From Novosphingobium album (ex Liu et al. 2023) (GTDB lineage Bacteria; Pseudomonadota; Alphaproteobacteria; Sphingomonadales; Sphingomonadaceae): a DNA stretch of 64,000 nucleotides. Where the stretch lies: assembly GCF_029076845.1 (NCBI RefSeq), contig NZ_JARESE010000062.1, forward strand, positions 293,121 to 357,120, written 5' to 3'. Numbering within the stretch: position 1 is the first letter of the stretch; every line of letters begins with the position of its first letter. This document shows positions 1-9,200 of the stretch, one piece after another. Under the pieces are notes generated by a model that saw nothing but the letters and a program-made list of their open reading frames with translations, searched no databases and had not been told where the DNA came from. Position numbers and translations under genes: made by a program.

Positions 1-2
1 AT

Positions 3-671
3 GTCAGCCTGGAGGCGTTGCCCGGCCAGACGATCGCGATCGTAGGGCCCACGGGCGCGGGCAAGACCACGCTCGTCAACCTGCTGATGCGCTTCTACGA
101 GATCGACGGCGGGACGATCCGCTTCGACGGTATCGACACGCGCGCCATGTCGCGCGAGGGGCTGCGCCGCCATTTCGGCATGGTGCTGCAGGACGCCTGG
201 CTGTTCGGCGGCAGCGTCCGCGACAATATCGCCTATGGCAAGGCGGACGCGACCGAGGCGGAGATCATGGCCGCGGCCCGCGCTTGCCATGTCGACGATT
301 TCGTCCGGGCGTTGCCGCAAGGCTATGACACGGTGCTGGACGAGAACGGCAGCGGCCTCAGCCTGGGCCAGCGCCAGCTCCTCACGATCGCGCGCGCTTT
401 CATCGCCAGGCCGGTCGTGCTCATCCTCGACGAGGCGACGAGCTCGGTCGACACGCGCACCGAAGTGCTGGTGCAGCGCGCGATGGCGCTGCTGCGCACC
501 GGACGCACCAGCTTCGTCATCGCCCACCGCCTCTCGACGATCCGCGACGCCGACCTGATCGTCTACATGGAGAACGGCAATGTCGTTGAACAGGGCACGC
601 ATGACGAACTGATCGCCCGGCGCGGCCACTATTGGCGGCTCGACCAGGCGCAGCTGCCGGGCGAGGCATAG
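3..671 (+). CDS. ABC exporter, C-terminal ATPase part (5' truncated by window edge)
   Basis: This is the nucleotide-binding end of a fused permease/ATPase ABC exporter. The reading frame is open to the window edge (V-S-L-E-A-L-P-G-Q), so the TTG at position 18 is not the real start. Visible are Walker [10 protein letters not shown], a Q-loop (MVLQDAWLF), the LSLGQRQ signature, Walker B LILDEATS and the H-loop AHRLS. The permease half lies outside the window. The order fits MsbA/LmrA-type exporters. The substrate cannot be told; since a cyclic glucan synthase lies 6 kb away, a glucan exporter (NdvA/ChvA) is one possibility but nothing specific supports it. The next gene is convergent, 18 bp downstream. 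Confidence 0.85.
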   Translation, partial: VSLEALPGQTIAIVGPTGAGKTTLVNLLMRFYEIDGGTIRFDGIDTRAMSREGLRRHFGMVLQDAWLFGGSVRDNIAYGKADATEAEIMAAARACHVDDFVRALPQGYDTVLDENGSGLSLGQRQLLTIARAFIARPVVLILDEATSSVDTRTEVLVQRAMALLRTGRTSFVIAHRLSTIRDADLIVYMENGNVVEQGTHDELIARRGHYWRLDQAQLPGEA

Positions 672-689
672 CCGGCGCGGTCGGCGAGG

Positions 690-2321
690 CTATCCGGCGT
701 AACGCGCCTCGAGCAGGTCGATCTCGCGGATCAGCTTACGAGCCAGATCGCTTCCCAGCTCGCGCTTGCGGACCATGCGGAAGATCTGGGTGCGCTCGGC
801 CTTGAGCGCGGCGAGGCGCAAGTCGCGCTCCACCTGTTCGGAATGGCGGCCCAGGGCATTGGCCTCGACATTGCCTTGCCGGTTCTCGATGCGCTGGCGA
901 TAGGCTTCCATGATCCGCGCGGCCGCCGCGACGTAAAGATCGGCATCGCTTCGCCCTTCGGCGAGATCGTGCTGGACCTTTTCGATCTCGGTGATGGCGG
1001 CCTGCGCCGCTCTGATCCGGGCCGCGTCCTCCTCGGCCTGGCGCGAAGGCTCGGGCGGCATCTCCAGGCCGTTGAGCAGCCAGGGCAGGCAGATCGAGGC
1101 GACGACCAGCGAAGTGACGATCACGCCCATCGCAAGGAAGATCGCCAGCTCGCGCGCCGGAAAGGGCGATCCGTCACCCATCGCCAGCGGCAGGGTGAGC
1201 ACGCCGGCAAGCGTGATCGCCCCGCGCACGCCGGCGAACGACATGGCCGCGACGATGCGCCAGTTCGGGCCGGCGCCGCGCTCGCCCCCGCCGAACTGGG
1301 TCAGCCGGAACGACAGCCACACCCAGAGAAACCGCAACCCTGCCAGCCCGAGATTGATGGCGACGACATAGAGCGCCAGCCAGAACGGCCCGTGATGGCC
1401 GGTCAGGCGCACGGTTTCCGATGCCTGCGACAGGATCATCGGCAATTGCTCGCCCAGCAGCACGAAGACGATGCCGTTGGCGGTGAACTGGATCACGTCC
1501 CAGAAGGTCGCCCGGCGGATGCGCGTGACCGCCATCGCCTTGCCGCTGCCCTCGACGAAACCCATGGTCAATCCGGCGGCGACGGCGGCAAGGATGCCCG
1601 AGCAATGCAGATGTTCGGCGATCAGGTAGGCGCCGAACGGGATCAGCAGGCTGATGAGGATCTGCGACCCGCTGTCTTCGCCAAGGCGGCGGCTGAGCCA
1701 GGCCTTGATCCGGCCCACCGCCCAGGTAAGGCCGGCGCCCACCGCGATCCCGCCGAAGGCCATCCACAGGAAGCTGAGCGCGGCGTCATGGATGGAAAAG
1801 GTGCCGGTGAGCGCGGCGGCGATCGCGAAGCGCAGGCAAACCAGGCCCGACGCATCATTGAGCAGCGATTCGCCTTCCAGGATGTGCATCATCCGGCTGG
1901 GAATCGGTACGCGCCGGGCAATCGCCGAGACCGCGATGGGATCGGTCGGCGAGACCACCGCCGCCAGCGCGAAGGCGACCGCGAGCGGCATGGCCGGGAT
2001 CATCCAGTGGATGAACAGCCCCATGCCGACCACGGTAAACACGACGAGGCCCAGCGCCAGTTCGAGGATGGTCTTGCCATCCCTGAACAGTCCTTCGGGC
2101 GGTATCCGCCAGCCATCAAGGAACAGCAGCGGCGGCAGCAGCAGCAGGAAGAATATATCGGGGTCGAGCGTGACGCGCCAGTTGGCGATCAGCCCGATCA
2201 CCGCGCCGAACGCGATCTGGACCAGGGGGCGCGGAATCGCCCAGGGCAACATCCGCGAAACCACCCCACTCACCACCACGGCGAAAAGCAGAATCAGAAC
2301 CAGAGTGATCGTTTCCAACAA
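690..2321 (-). CDS. Na+/H+ antiporter, CPA1 (NhaP/YjcE) family
   Basis: A 543-residue inner-membrane cation/proton antiporter. About 12 hydrophobic segments fill residues 1-430. The ion-site region is recognisable as ESLLNDASGLV, with the family's N-D pair, and SPTDPIAVSAI lies before it. A charged cytoplasmic tail of about 110 residues (430-543), rich in Glu/Arg, follows and probably regulates activity. The start is one of two adjacent TTG codons (2316-2321) with AAGGAAG just upstream; no better ATG is available. It presumably exchanges Na+ or K+ for protons in pH and salt homeostasis. It is transcribed alone, towards the ABC exporter. Confidence 0.9.
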   Translation of the reverse strand: MLETITLVLILLFAVVVSGVVSRMLPWAIPRPLVQIAFGAVIGLIANWRVTLDPDIFFLLLLPPLLFLDGWRIPPEGLFRDGKTILELALGLVVFTVVGMGLFIHWMIPAMPLAVAFALAAVVSPTDPIAVSAIARRVPIPSRMMHILEGESLLNDASGLVCLRFAIAAALTGTFSIHDAALSFLWMAFGGIAVGAGLTWAVGRIKAWLSRRLGEDSGSQILISLLIPFGAYLIAEHLHCSGILAAVAAGLTMGFVEGSGKAMAVTRIRRATFWDVIQFTANGIVFVLLGEQLPMILSQASETVRLTGHHGPFWLALYVVAINLGLAGLRFLWVWLSFRLTQFGGGERGAGPNWRIVAAMSFAGVRGAITLAGVLTLPLAMGDGSPFPARELAIFLAMGVIVTSLVVASICLPWLLNGLEMPPEPSRQAEEDAARIRAAQAAITEIEKVQHDLAEGRSDADLYVAAAARIMEAYRQRIENRQGNVEANALGRHSEQVERDLRLAALKAERTQIFRMVRKRELGSDLARKLIREIDLLEARYAG

Positions 2322-2805
2322 TCTTCCTTGCTTGTGACCACGTGCCAGTGCCTGAGAGGCTCTAGCCGGCCTTCGCCGTCAGGGAACCCTCTGGAGAACA
2401 AATTCGGGTGTGCACGCTTCAAGCAGCCGGGCGGGCGAAGGCTGTTTGGAAACGCGTGGAAAAGTGCATTTCGGTACAGCACCAGCCTCGGGAAGTGCCG
2501 ACGATTGCGCCGACGCAGAACAGCAGGAACGACCAAGTTGCAGCCGTCTAGGCCGATCCGCCCGACTGGTCCGGGACGATCCGGAATTTCTCGCGCTCCT
2601 CGTCGGGAACCTCGCGTAGTACCTCCGCCTCGGTCGCGATCCGGCTCTGGTAAGCTCGCGCGAGCTGGTGACGGACAGCCATTCGCCCATCGCCATCGAA
2701 CAGGCGCCCGCGATCGAGCGATGATACCGGCATCAGACAAGAATCGCGCCGCGCACTTGACCGCCATCAACCCGGCGCGAGGTCTCGCGTTTATTCCAGC
2801 CAGCC
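2322..2805. other. Intergenic region between divergent antiporter and ppsA
   Basis: 484 bp separating two divergent genes, so it should hold both promoters. No RNA gene or convincing operator was recognised. One short minus-strand reading frame (2548-2733) is listed separately as a weak candidate. No clear Shine-Dalgarno precedes ppsA. Confidence 0.5.
2548..2733 (-). CDS. Small hypothetical protein (weak)
   Basis: A 61-residue frame with ATG start and a composition typical of a soluble small protein: acidic/basic helix-like stretch RHQLARAYQSRIATEAEV followed by REVPDEEREKFRIV. I do not recognise the family. Against it: no Shine-Dalgarno is visible, and several other frames are open in this high-GC stretch. 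For it: the sequence is not the Arg/Pro/Ala-rich type seen in spurious frames here. Function unknown. Confidence 0.3.
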   Translation of the reverse strand: MPVSSLDRGRLFDGDGRMAVRHQLARAYQSRIATEAEVLREVPDEEREKFRIVPDQSGGSA

Positions 2806-5223
2806 ATGGCTTCTGACATCAAGTGGTTCGAGACGATCGGGATGCACGATCTTCCCGCTGTCGGCGGAAAGAATGCTTCGCTCGGCGTGCTCACGCGCGA
2901 TTTGGCCGGTGACGGCATCCGCGTGCCGGCTGGCTTCGCGCTGACGACATCGGCCTACCGCGCCTTCCTTGCCGCGAACCGGATCGAGCCGGCGATGCGG
3001 CGCCAGATCCACCGGCTCCACGCCGGCAAGACGGGCCTCGAACGCACCGGCAAGGCCATTCGCGAGATGATCCTCAAGGGCCGGATGCCCGAGGCGACCG
3101 TGGCGGAAATACGGATAGCCTATGGCGAACTCGGGCGGCGGCTGGATATGCGCGGCCCGGCGGTCGCCGTCCGCTCCAGCGCCACGGCCGAGGATCTGCC
3201 CGGCGCCAGCTTCGCGGGGCAGCTCGAAAGCTTCCTCAACGTGCGCGGCGCCGATGCGCTGATCGATGCCTGCCAGCGCTGCTTCGCCTCGCTTTTCACC
3301 AACCGCGCGATCGCCTACCGCGAGGCCAAGGGCTTCGATCACTTCGCCGTCGCCGTCTCGGTCGGCGTGCAGCGGATGGTGCGTTCGGACCGGGCGGGAT
3401 CGGGCGTGATCTTCACGCTCGACAGCGAATCCGGGTTTCCCGACGTCGTGATGATCAGTGCCACCTGGGGCCTTGGCGAAACCGTCGTCCAGGGAGAGGT
3501 CGAGCCGGATCGCGTCATGGTGTTCAAGCCCTTGCTAGAACAGGCCGGGATGCGGCCGATCATCGCGCGGGACTGCGGCGCCAAGGCGGTGAAGCTGATC
3601 TATGCCGGCGGCGGCGAGCGTACCCGGCTGATCAAGACATCGCCCGCACAGCGGCGCCGGCTGGTGCTGGATGACGACGACACCCTCCAGCTCGCCCGCT
3701 GGGCCGTCGCTGTCGAGCGTCACTATGGCCGGCCGATGGACATCGAATGGGCCAAGGACGCCACGAGCGGCGAACTTTATCTCGTCCAGGCCCGACCCGA
3801 GACGGTGCAGGCCGGCAAGAGCCGCTCGAACTTCGTCCGCTACCGGCTAAAGGCCAGGCCCGAGCCGATCCTCTCGGGCGCCGCGATCGGCGACGCGATA
3901 GCCGCCGGCAAGGCTTGCGTGATCCGGTCGCCGGCCGATCTCGCGCGTTTTCCCGATGGCGCGATCCTGGTGACGGGCAACACCGATCCCGATTGGGTGC
4001 CGGTGATGAAGCGCGCCGCCGGCATCGTCACCGATCATGGCGGCAGCACCAGCCACGCCGCCATCGTCAGCCGCGAACTGGGCGTGCCCGCCGTGGTCGG
4101 CACGGGCCGGGCAACCGCCCTGCTCAGCGATGGCGTGTCGATCACGCTTTCCTGCGCCGAGGGTGAGAAGGGCCGGGTCTATCCCGGCAAGCTCGCCTTC
4201 ACGCGCGAGGAAGTGGAACTGGGCAAGCTGCCCGCCACGCGCACGCAAGTGATGGTCAACATCGCCGACCCCGCCACCGCCTTCGCCTGGTGGCAGCTTC
4301 CGGCCAAGGGTGTCGGCCTGGCGCGGATGGAATTCATCATCGGCAACCTCGTCCGCGTCCATCCCATGGCGCTGGTCCACCCCGAAAGGGTCAGCCCGGC
4401 CGAGCAGAGGACGATACGCGAGCTGGCGCGCGGCCATGCCTCGCCCGAGGACTACTTCGTCGATACGCTCGCGCGCGGCATCGCCCGGCTGGCGACGCCG
4501 TGGTATCCGCATCCGGCGATCGTCCGGCTCAGCGATTTCAAGACCAACGAATATGCCCGGCTGATCGGCGGCGGCGCCTTCGAACCCGCCGAGGAGAACC
4601 CGATGATCGGCTTTCGCGGCGCGTCACGCTACTACGATCCCCGCTATCGCGAAGGCTTCGCGCTGGAATGCCGGGCACTGAAGCGCGTGCGCGAGGAGAT
4701 GGGCTTCACCAATGTCATCGTGATGGTCCCCTTCTGTCGCACGCCGGGCGAGGCGGATCGCGTGCTCGCAGAAATGGCCGCCAACGGGCTCCGGCGCGGG
4801 GATACAACCGAGGGCGGCAAGGGGCTGGAAGTCTATATGATGTGCGAAATTCCGGCCAATGTCGTGCTCGCGGCGGAATTCGCGAAGCGCTTCGATGGAT
4901 TTTCAATAGGCTCCAACGACCTCACCCAGTTGCTGCTTGGCGTCGACCGCGATTCCGACATCCTCGCCGGCCTGTTCGACGAACGCGACGCCGCGGTCAC
5001 GACCTCGATCAGCGACGCGATAACGCGCGCGCACACGGCGGGCATCAAGGTGGGCATCTGCGGCCAGGCGCCGAGCAACCATCCCGATTTCGCGGCTTTC
5101 CTCGTGAGCGAGGGGATCGATTCGATCTCGCTCAACCCCGACAGCTTCCTCAAGACGGTCCAGTCGATCGCCGAAGCCGAAGCGGCCATGCTCAGGCGCG
5201 CGCCCGCAACGGCCGAAACCTGA
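2806..5223 (+). CDS. ppsA: Phosphoenolpyruvate synthase
   Basis: An 805-residue, full-length PEP synthase converting pyruvate + ATP + water to PEP + AMP + phosphate, for gluconeogenesis. The N-terminal ATP-grasp/pyruvate-binding domain covers about residues 1-345 (VGGKNASLG; VRSSATAEDLPGASFAGQ). The swivelling phosphohistidine domain contains DHGGSTSHAAIVSRELG with catalytic His417. The C-terminal TIM barrel contains RMEFI, the synthase-specific NLVRVHPMAL, a GSNDLTQ motif and the catalytic Cys752 in GICGQAPS. All active-site residues look intact. In context with stress and envelope genes it may feed sugar-nucleotide supply for the adjacent glucan synthase; that link is inference. Confidence 0.95.
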   Translation: MASDIKWFETIGMHDLPAVGGKNASLGVLTRDLAGDGIRVPAGFALTTSAYRAFLAANRIEPAMRRQIHRLHAGKTGLERTGKAIREMILKGRMPEATVAEIRIAYGELGRRLDMRGPAVAVRSSATAEDLPGASFAGQLESFLNVRGADALIDACQRCFASLFTNRAIAYREAKGFDHFAVAVSVGVQRMVRSDRAGSGVIFTLDSESGFPDVVMISATWGLGETVVQGEVEPDRVMVFKPLLEQAGMRPIIARDCGAKAVKLIYAGGGERTRLIKTSPAQRRRLVLDDDDTLQLARWAVAVERHYGRPMDIEWAKDATSGELYLVQARPETVQAGKSRSNFVRYRLKARPEPILSGAAIGDAIAAGKACVIRSPADLARFPDGAILVTGNTDPDWVPVMKRAAGIVTDHGGSTSHAAIVSRELGVPAVVGTGRATALLSDGVSITLSCAEGEKGRVYPGKLAFTREEVELGKLPATRTQVMVNIADPATAFAWWQLPAKGVGLARMEFIIGNLVRVHPMALVHPERVSPAEQRTIRELARGHASPEDYFVDTLARGIARLATPWYPHPAIVRLSDFKTNEYARLIGGGAFEPAEENPMIGFRGASRYYDPRYREGFALECRALKRVREEMGFTNVIVMVPFCRTPGEADRVLAEMAANGLRRGDTTEGGKGLEVYMMCEIPANVVLAAEFAKRFDGFSIGSNDLTQLLLGVDRDSDILAGLFDERDAAVTTSISDAITRAHTAGIKVGICGQAPSNHPDFAAFLVSEGIDSISLNPDSFLKTVQSIAEAEAAMLRRAPATAET

Positions 5224-5557
5224 GGCGCCATCACTGTACTGGCTACCTTGCGGACAGGGTCAGACGATGGTCGCCATGAGCCAAGCCAGCCAGGGCCTTG
5301 CCGGTTCGAGCCACGGCGTTCCGGGGAAGCCGGGCTTCGCAAAAGGGCGCCGGATTCGCCAACTCGCCCTCTGTCATTGCCTTGATAGCACATCGGCAAA
5401 GCCACGACTTGGCCGCGATCACGCGCGATGCGCCAAAACGCGATGGCCTTGGGCCTGGTTTGCAGGCCACCTCCCTGCGAATGGCCGCTAAGTACATAAC
5501 ACAATGCCACCGTCCGGCAGGATCAATAGGCTTCCCGGACAAGCATCGGGAGCCACC
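5224..5557. other. Intergenic region upstream of the Crp/Fnr gene
   Basis: 334 bp without a credible gene. Around 5380-5405 there is an imperfect dyad (TTGCC ... GGCAA arms with TTGAT inside) that could be an operator for the regulator downstream, but it does not match the TTGAT-N4-ATCAA Fnr/FixK consensus. No terminator was seen after ppsA. Confidence 0.3.
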
Positions 5558-6247
5558 ATGCACAATCTTGCCAGATCGCAGCCCGGATACCGCGACATCG
5601 CCATGCCGGCGGGATCGGGCGAGATATTGTTCCTCGAAGGCGATCCTTGCGATCATGTCTACGAGCTGCGCCGAGGCATCGCGCGAGGCGTCAACGTGTC
5701 CAGCGAGGGAGACCGGCAAGTCACCGCCTTCTTCTTCGCCGGCGACCAGATCGGGCTGCCGCTTTCCGAATGCTATCGCTTCACCGCCGAGGCGGTGACG
5801 GACGTGCTCTACGTCCGCCATTCGCGCGTGCGCTGGCACGAGGCGCTGATTCGCAGTTGCCGCGAGGATGGCCGGCTGCTGCCTTCGATCTGCGCCGAGC
5901 AGGACCCGATCTTCCGCCGGGGTATGATCATCGGCCGGAACGGGGTGGTGGTGCGGGTCTGCGCTTTCCTGACCTCGATCGTCGATCGCCTGCCGATCAG
6001 CGCGGACGGCGCCGCGCTGCTCCCGCTGCCGCAGACCGACATCGCCGCCTATCTCGCCACCTCGCCAGAGTCGGTCTGCCGGGCTTTTCGCCAGTTGCGC
6101 GAGATGCACGTCATCGCCATGCCGAGGCGCGATCAGATCGCGATCACCGATCGCGCGCGGCTTGAAGCGATCGCCAGCGGGATCGTCACTCGCTTGCGGA
6201 TGCTTCACGAAAGAAGGCCGACGGCGACCGCCGACACCGCCTTCTGA
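5558..6247 (+). CDS. Crp/Fnr-family transcriptional regulator
   Basis: A 229-residue regulator. The start at 5558 is chosen because GGGAG lies 6-10 bp before the ATG; an upstream ATG at 5504 lacks a ribosome site. The N-terminal half is a cyclic-nucleotide-binding-type beta barrel (EILFLEGDPCDHVYELRRG; FFFAGDQIGLP). The C-terminal winged helix-turn-helix is LPQTDIAAYLATSPESVCRAF, with the S-x-x-x-x-R recognition pattern typical of Fnr/FixK proteins. The N-terminal cysteine cluster that holds the Fe-S centre of Fnr is absent, so oxygen sensing by a cluster is unlikely. Its ATP/PEP, stress-protein and antiporter neighbours are the likely regulon (inference). It ends 6 bp from the convergent ndvB. 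Confidence 0.9.
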   Translation: MHNLARSQPGYRDIAMPAGSGEILFLEGDPCDHVYELRRGIARGVNVSSEGDRQVTAFFFAGDQIGLPLSECYRFTAEAVTDVLYVRHSRVRWHEALIRSCREDGRLLPSICAEQDPIFRRGMIIGRNGVVVRVCAFLTSIVDRLPISADGAALLPLPQTDIAAYLATSPESVCRAFRQLREMHVIAMPRRDQIAITDRARLEAIASGIVTRLRMLHERRPTATADTAF

Positions 6248-6253
6248 CGGCCC

Positions 6254-9200
6254 TCAAACCGGTGATGCCTCGCCGACAGGGCAGGATTCGGCCATCATCA
6301 GTTCGACCTTGCGCGTGCGCCCCTTGCCGGGAAACGCGAACGTCGACCCGGCGTCGCTCGCTCCATCCACCCGGAGCCCAGTGCCCGGCCCGCGCTTTAC
6401 CGTCACCTCGATCACGCCCGCTCCGCGCAATTTCGCGGTGAAGCCGGGCCAGTCGGGCGGCAGGCACGGCGACAGCGCGAGTTGGCCGCCCTCCAGCCGA
6501 AGGCCAAGGATATGCTCGACCGCCAGGCGCCACGTCCAGGCGGCGGCGCCGGTATACCAGCTCCAGCCGCCGCGCCCGAGCCGGTCTTCGCCCGCGCCGA
6601 TATCCCCGGCAACCACGTAGGGCTCTATGCCATAGATCGCGGCCTCCCCGGATGAGCCGGCGTGCCGGATCGGATTGATCCGGTCGAACACCTCCTTTGC
6701 CCGGGCGCCATCGCCCAGCATGGCACAGGCGATCCCCAGCCAGGCGGATGCATGGCTGTACTGACCGCCATTCTCTCGGATGCCGGGGGGATAGGCCTTG
6801 ATATAGCCGGGATCGCGCGGGCTTGTATCGAAGGGCGGATCGAGCAGCCGGACGATCCGATCGTCGGGCCGGACGAGATGGGCAAAGGCACTGTCGATCG
6901 CCCGCCGCGCGCGCTCGTCGGTTCCGCCGCCCGCGATGACGGACCATGATTGCGCCAGCGAATCGATCCTGCATTCGTCGTTGTCCCGCGATCCCCAGGG
7001 CCTGCCCTGATCGTCGAAAGCCCGGACATACCAGTCCCCATCCCAGCCATGGCGCTCGATCGCCGCGACCAACTGGTCGGCGCGCGGCAGCCAGTGCCCG
7101 GTGAACGATCCCCGGCCCAGCCCGTCGCACATGCGCGCGAATTCGCGGATAGTGGCGGCCATGAACCAGCCGAGCCAGACGCTCTCGCCCTTGCCGCCAC
7201 TGCCCACGCGGTTCATCCCGTCGTTCCAGTCACCATCGCCGATCAGCGGCAGGCCATGCTCGCCCAGCCGCCAGGCGCGATCGAAGGCGCGCAGGCAATG
7301 CTCGAAAAGGCTGGCGCCGTCGGCCGTTGGGAACTGGGCGAAGCGATCGCGCTCGTCGTCGCGCAGTTCCGCCGCGTCGAGGAACGGCACGGGCTCGTCG
7401 AGCAGCGCCACGTCGCCCGTCGCCACCACATAGCGCGCGGCGGCATGGGGCAGCCACAGCAAGTCGTCCGAACAGCGGGTGCGCACGCCCTTGCCGCCGG
7501 GTGGATGCCACCAGTGCAGCACGTCGCCCTGGGCGAACTGATGGGCAGCCGCGCGCAGGATCTGGTCGCGGGCCAGCGCGGGATCGGCAAGCAGCAAGGC
7601 CAGGACGTCCTGCAACTGGTCGCGAAACCCGAAGGCGCCCGAGGCCTGATGGAACCCGGCGCGTGCGAACAGGCGCGAGGATACCGTCTGATAGGGCAGC
7701 CAGCGATTGACCATCAGATCGAAGGCGGGATCGGGGGTGGTCACTTCGACCGCGTCGCAGCGCCGTTCCCAGGCTTCGGCGAGCCGCGCGGGCTCGGCCG
7801 CGATGCGGCCGGAATCGCGCCAACGCGCGATCAGGTCGGCCACGCCGTCCTCGCCTTCCGCCTGCCCGAGCAGGAACGCGACCTCCGCGCTGCCATGCGC
7901 GGGAATGTCGAGATGGAGCTGCAACGCGGCGGCGGCATCGGCTCCCGCGTTCTCGGTGCGGTTGCCCAGATCCCACGCCGCGAGCCCCGCCGGGCGTTGC
8001 CAGTCCGGGCGCGGGCCCAGGAAGTCGCGCCGCGAAGTCGTCAGGCTATGCGGCGCCCCGCTCGCGGAGAGGAAGGCGATCTGGCCGTGGAAATCGCGCT
8101 GCCAGCGGTTGCGGGCGAAAATCGTCTGAAGGTCGGTCCGGTACCAGCTTGCGCGGAACGGCGCGGGCTCGCCAGCGATCGCGCCCAGCAGCCAGTCGAC
8201 GAAGCAGGTGGCCGTGACGCGCCGGGACAGGCCGGAACGGTCGGTCAGCCGCAAACGGACGATTTTCACCGGGTCGTCGCGGGCGACGAAGCAGTGCAGT
8301 TCCTGATCGAGATCCCGGTCATCACGCCACCAGCGCGTGCCGCCAAGACCATGCTCGATACGGCAGGCCGCATCCCTGCCGGCGGGAAGCGGCGTGACGG
8401 ACCAGACTTCGCCCGTCTCCTCGTCGCGCAGGTAAAGGGCCTCGCCCTGCCGGTCGGACAAGGCATCATTATGCCAGGGGGTCAGCCGGTTCTCGCCGCT
8501 GTTGCCGGCAAATGTGAAGCCGAGCCCCGCTTCGGTGACGATGCTTCCGAAACCGGGATTGGCCAGGACGTTGGCCCATGGCGCGGGCGTCGCCCGCATG
8601 GCCTCCAGCGCGATCCGGTAATCGCCCGCGCGCGTGAAGCTGCCAAGCCCGTTGGCGAAACGCAGCGTCTCGGCGCGATCCGGCGGACGCGTGGCGGCCT
8701 GGGTCATAGCGGCCCGGCCCGCCGGCAGGAACGGCGGGCCGGGCGCGAATTCGTCGCGCCGGGCGGCGAGCTGCTGCGCGATCGGGCCGGCGCGATCGGC
8801 GATCGTCGCCGTGGCCGCGATCCGCAGCGCCGCGAGCCGCCGTTCCTCCACATGCTCGCTGCCCACGATATGGACGCCGCCGCGTTCGCCGACGAGATAT
8901 TCGCTGCCCGTCTGCCGCACGATGTCGAGCATCCGCTCGCGCAGCGGCTCGACATAGCCGGGAAGACCGGGATGGAGCAGCACGAGGTCGATTGCCGCGC
9001 CGCGCCAGCCCCACAAGCGATGCGCCGCGAGCAGGAAGCGCAGCTCGGCGCCGTCGAAGTCCCCGCTCAGTTCCATCAGCAGCAGCGGACAATCTCCCGA
9101 CAGCCCGAGCGCCCAGAGATCCTCGCGGTCATTGTCCCCCAGTCCCGGATTGCGGGGCGAAGGGCAGCCGATGAGCGCGGTCAGCAGCAGTTGCGCGTCC

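Noticed and set aside
5370..5410. Fnr/FixK box upstream of the Crp/Fnr gene
   Set aside because: TTGAT is present but the second half-site is not at the required spacing; only short TTGCC/GGCAA arms pair.
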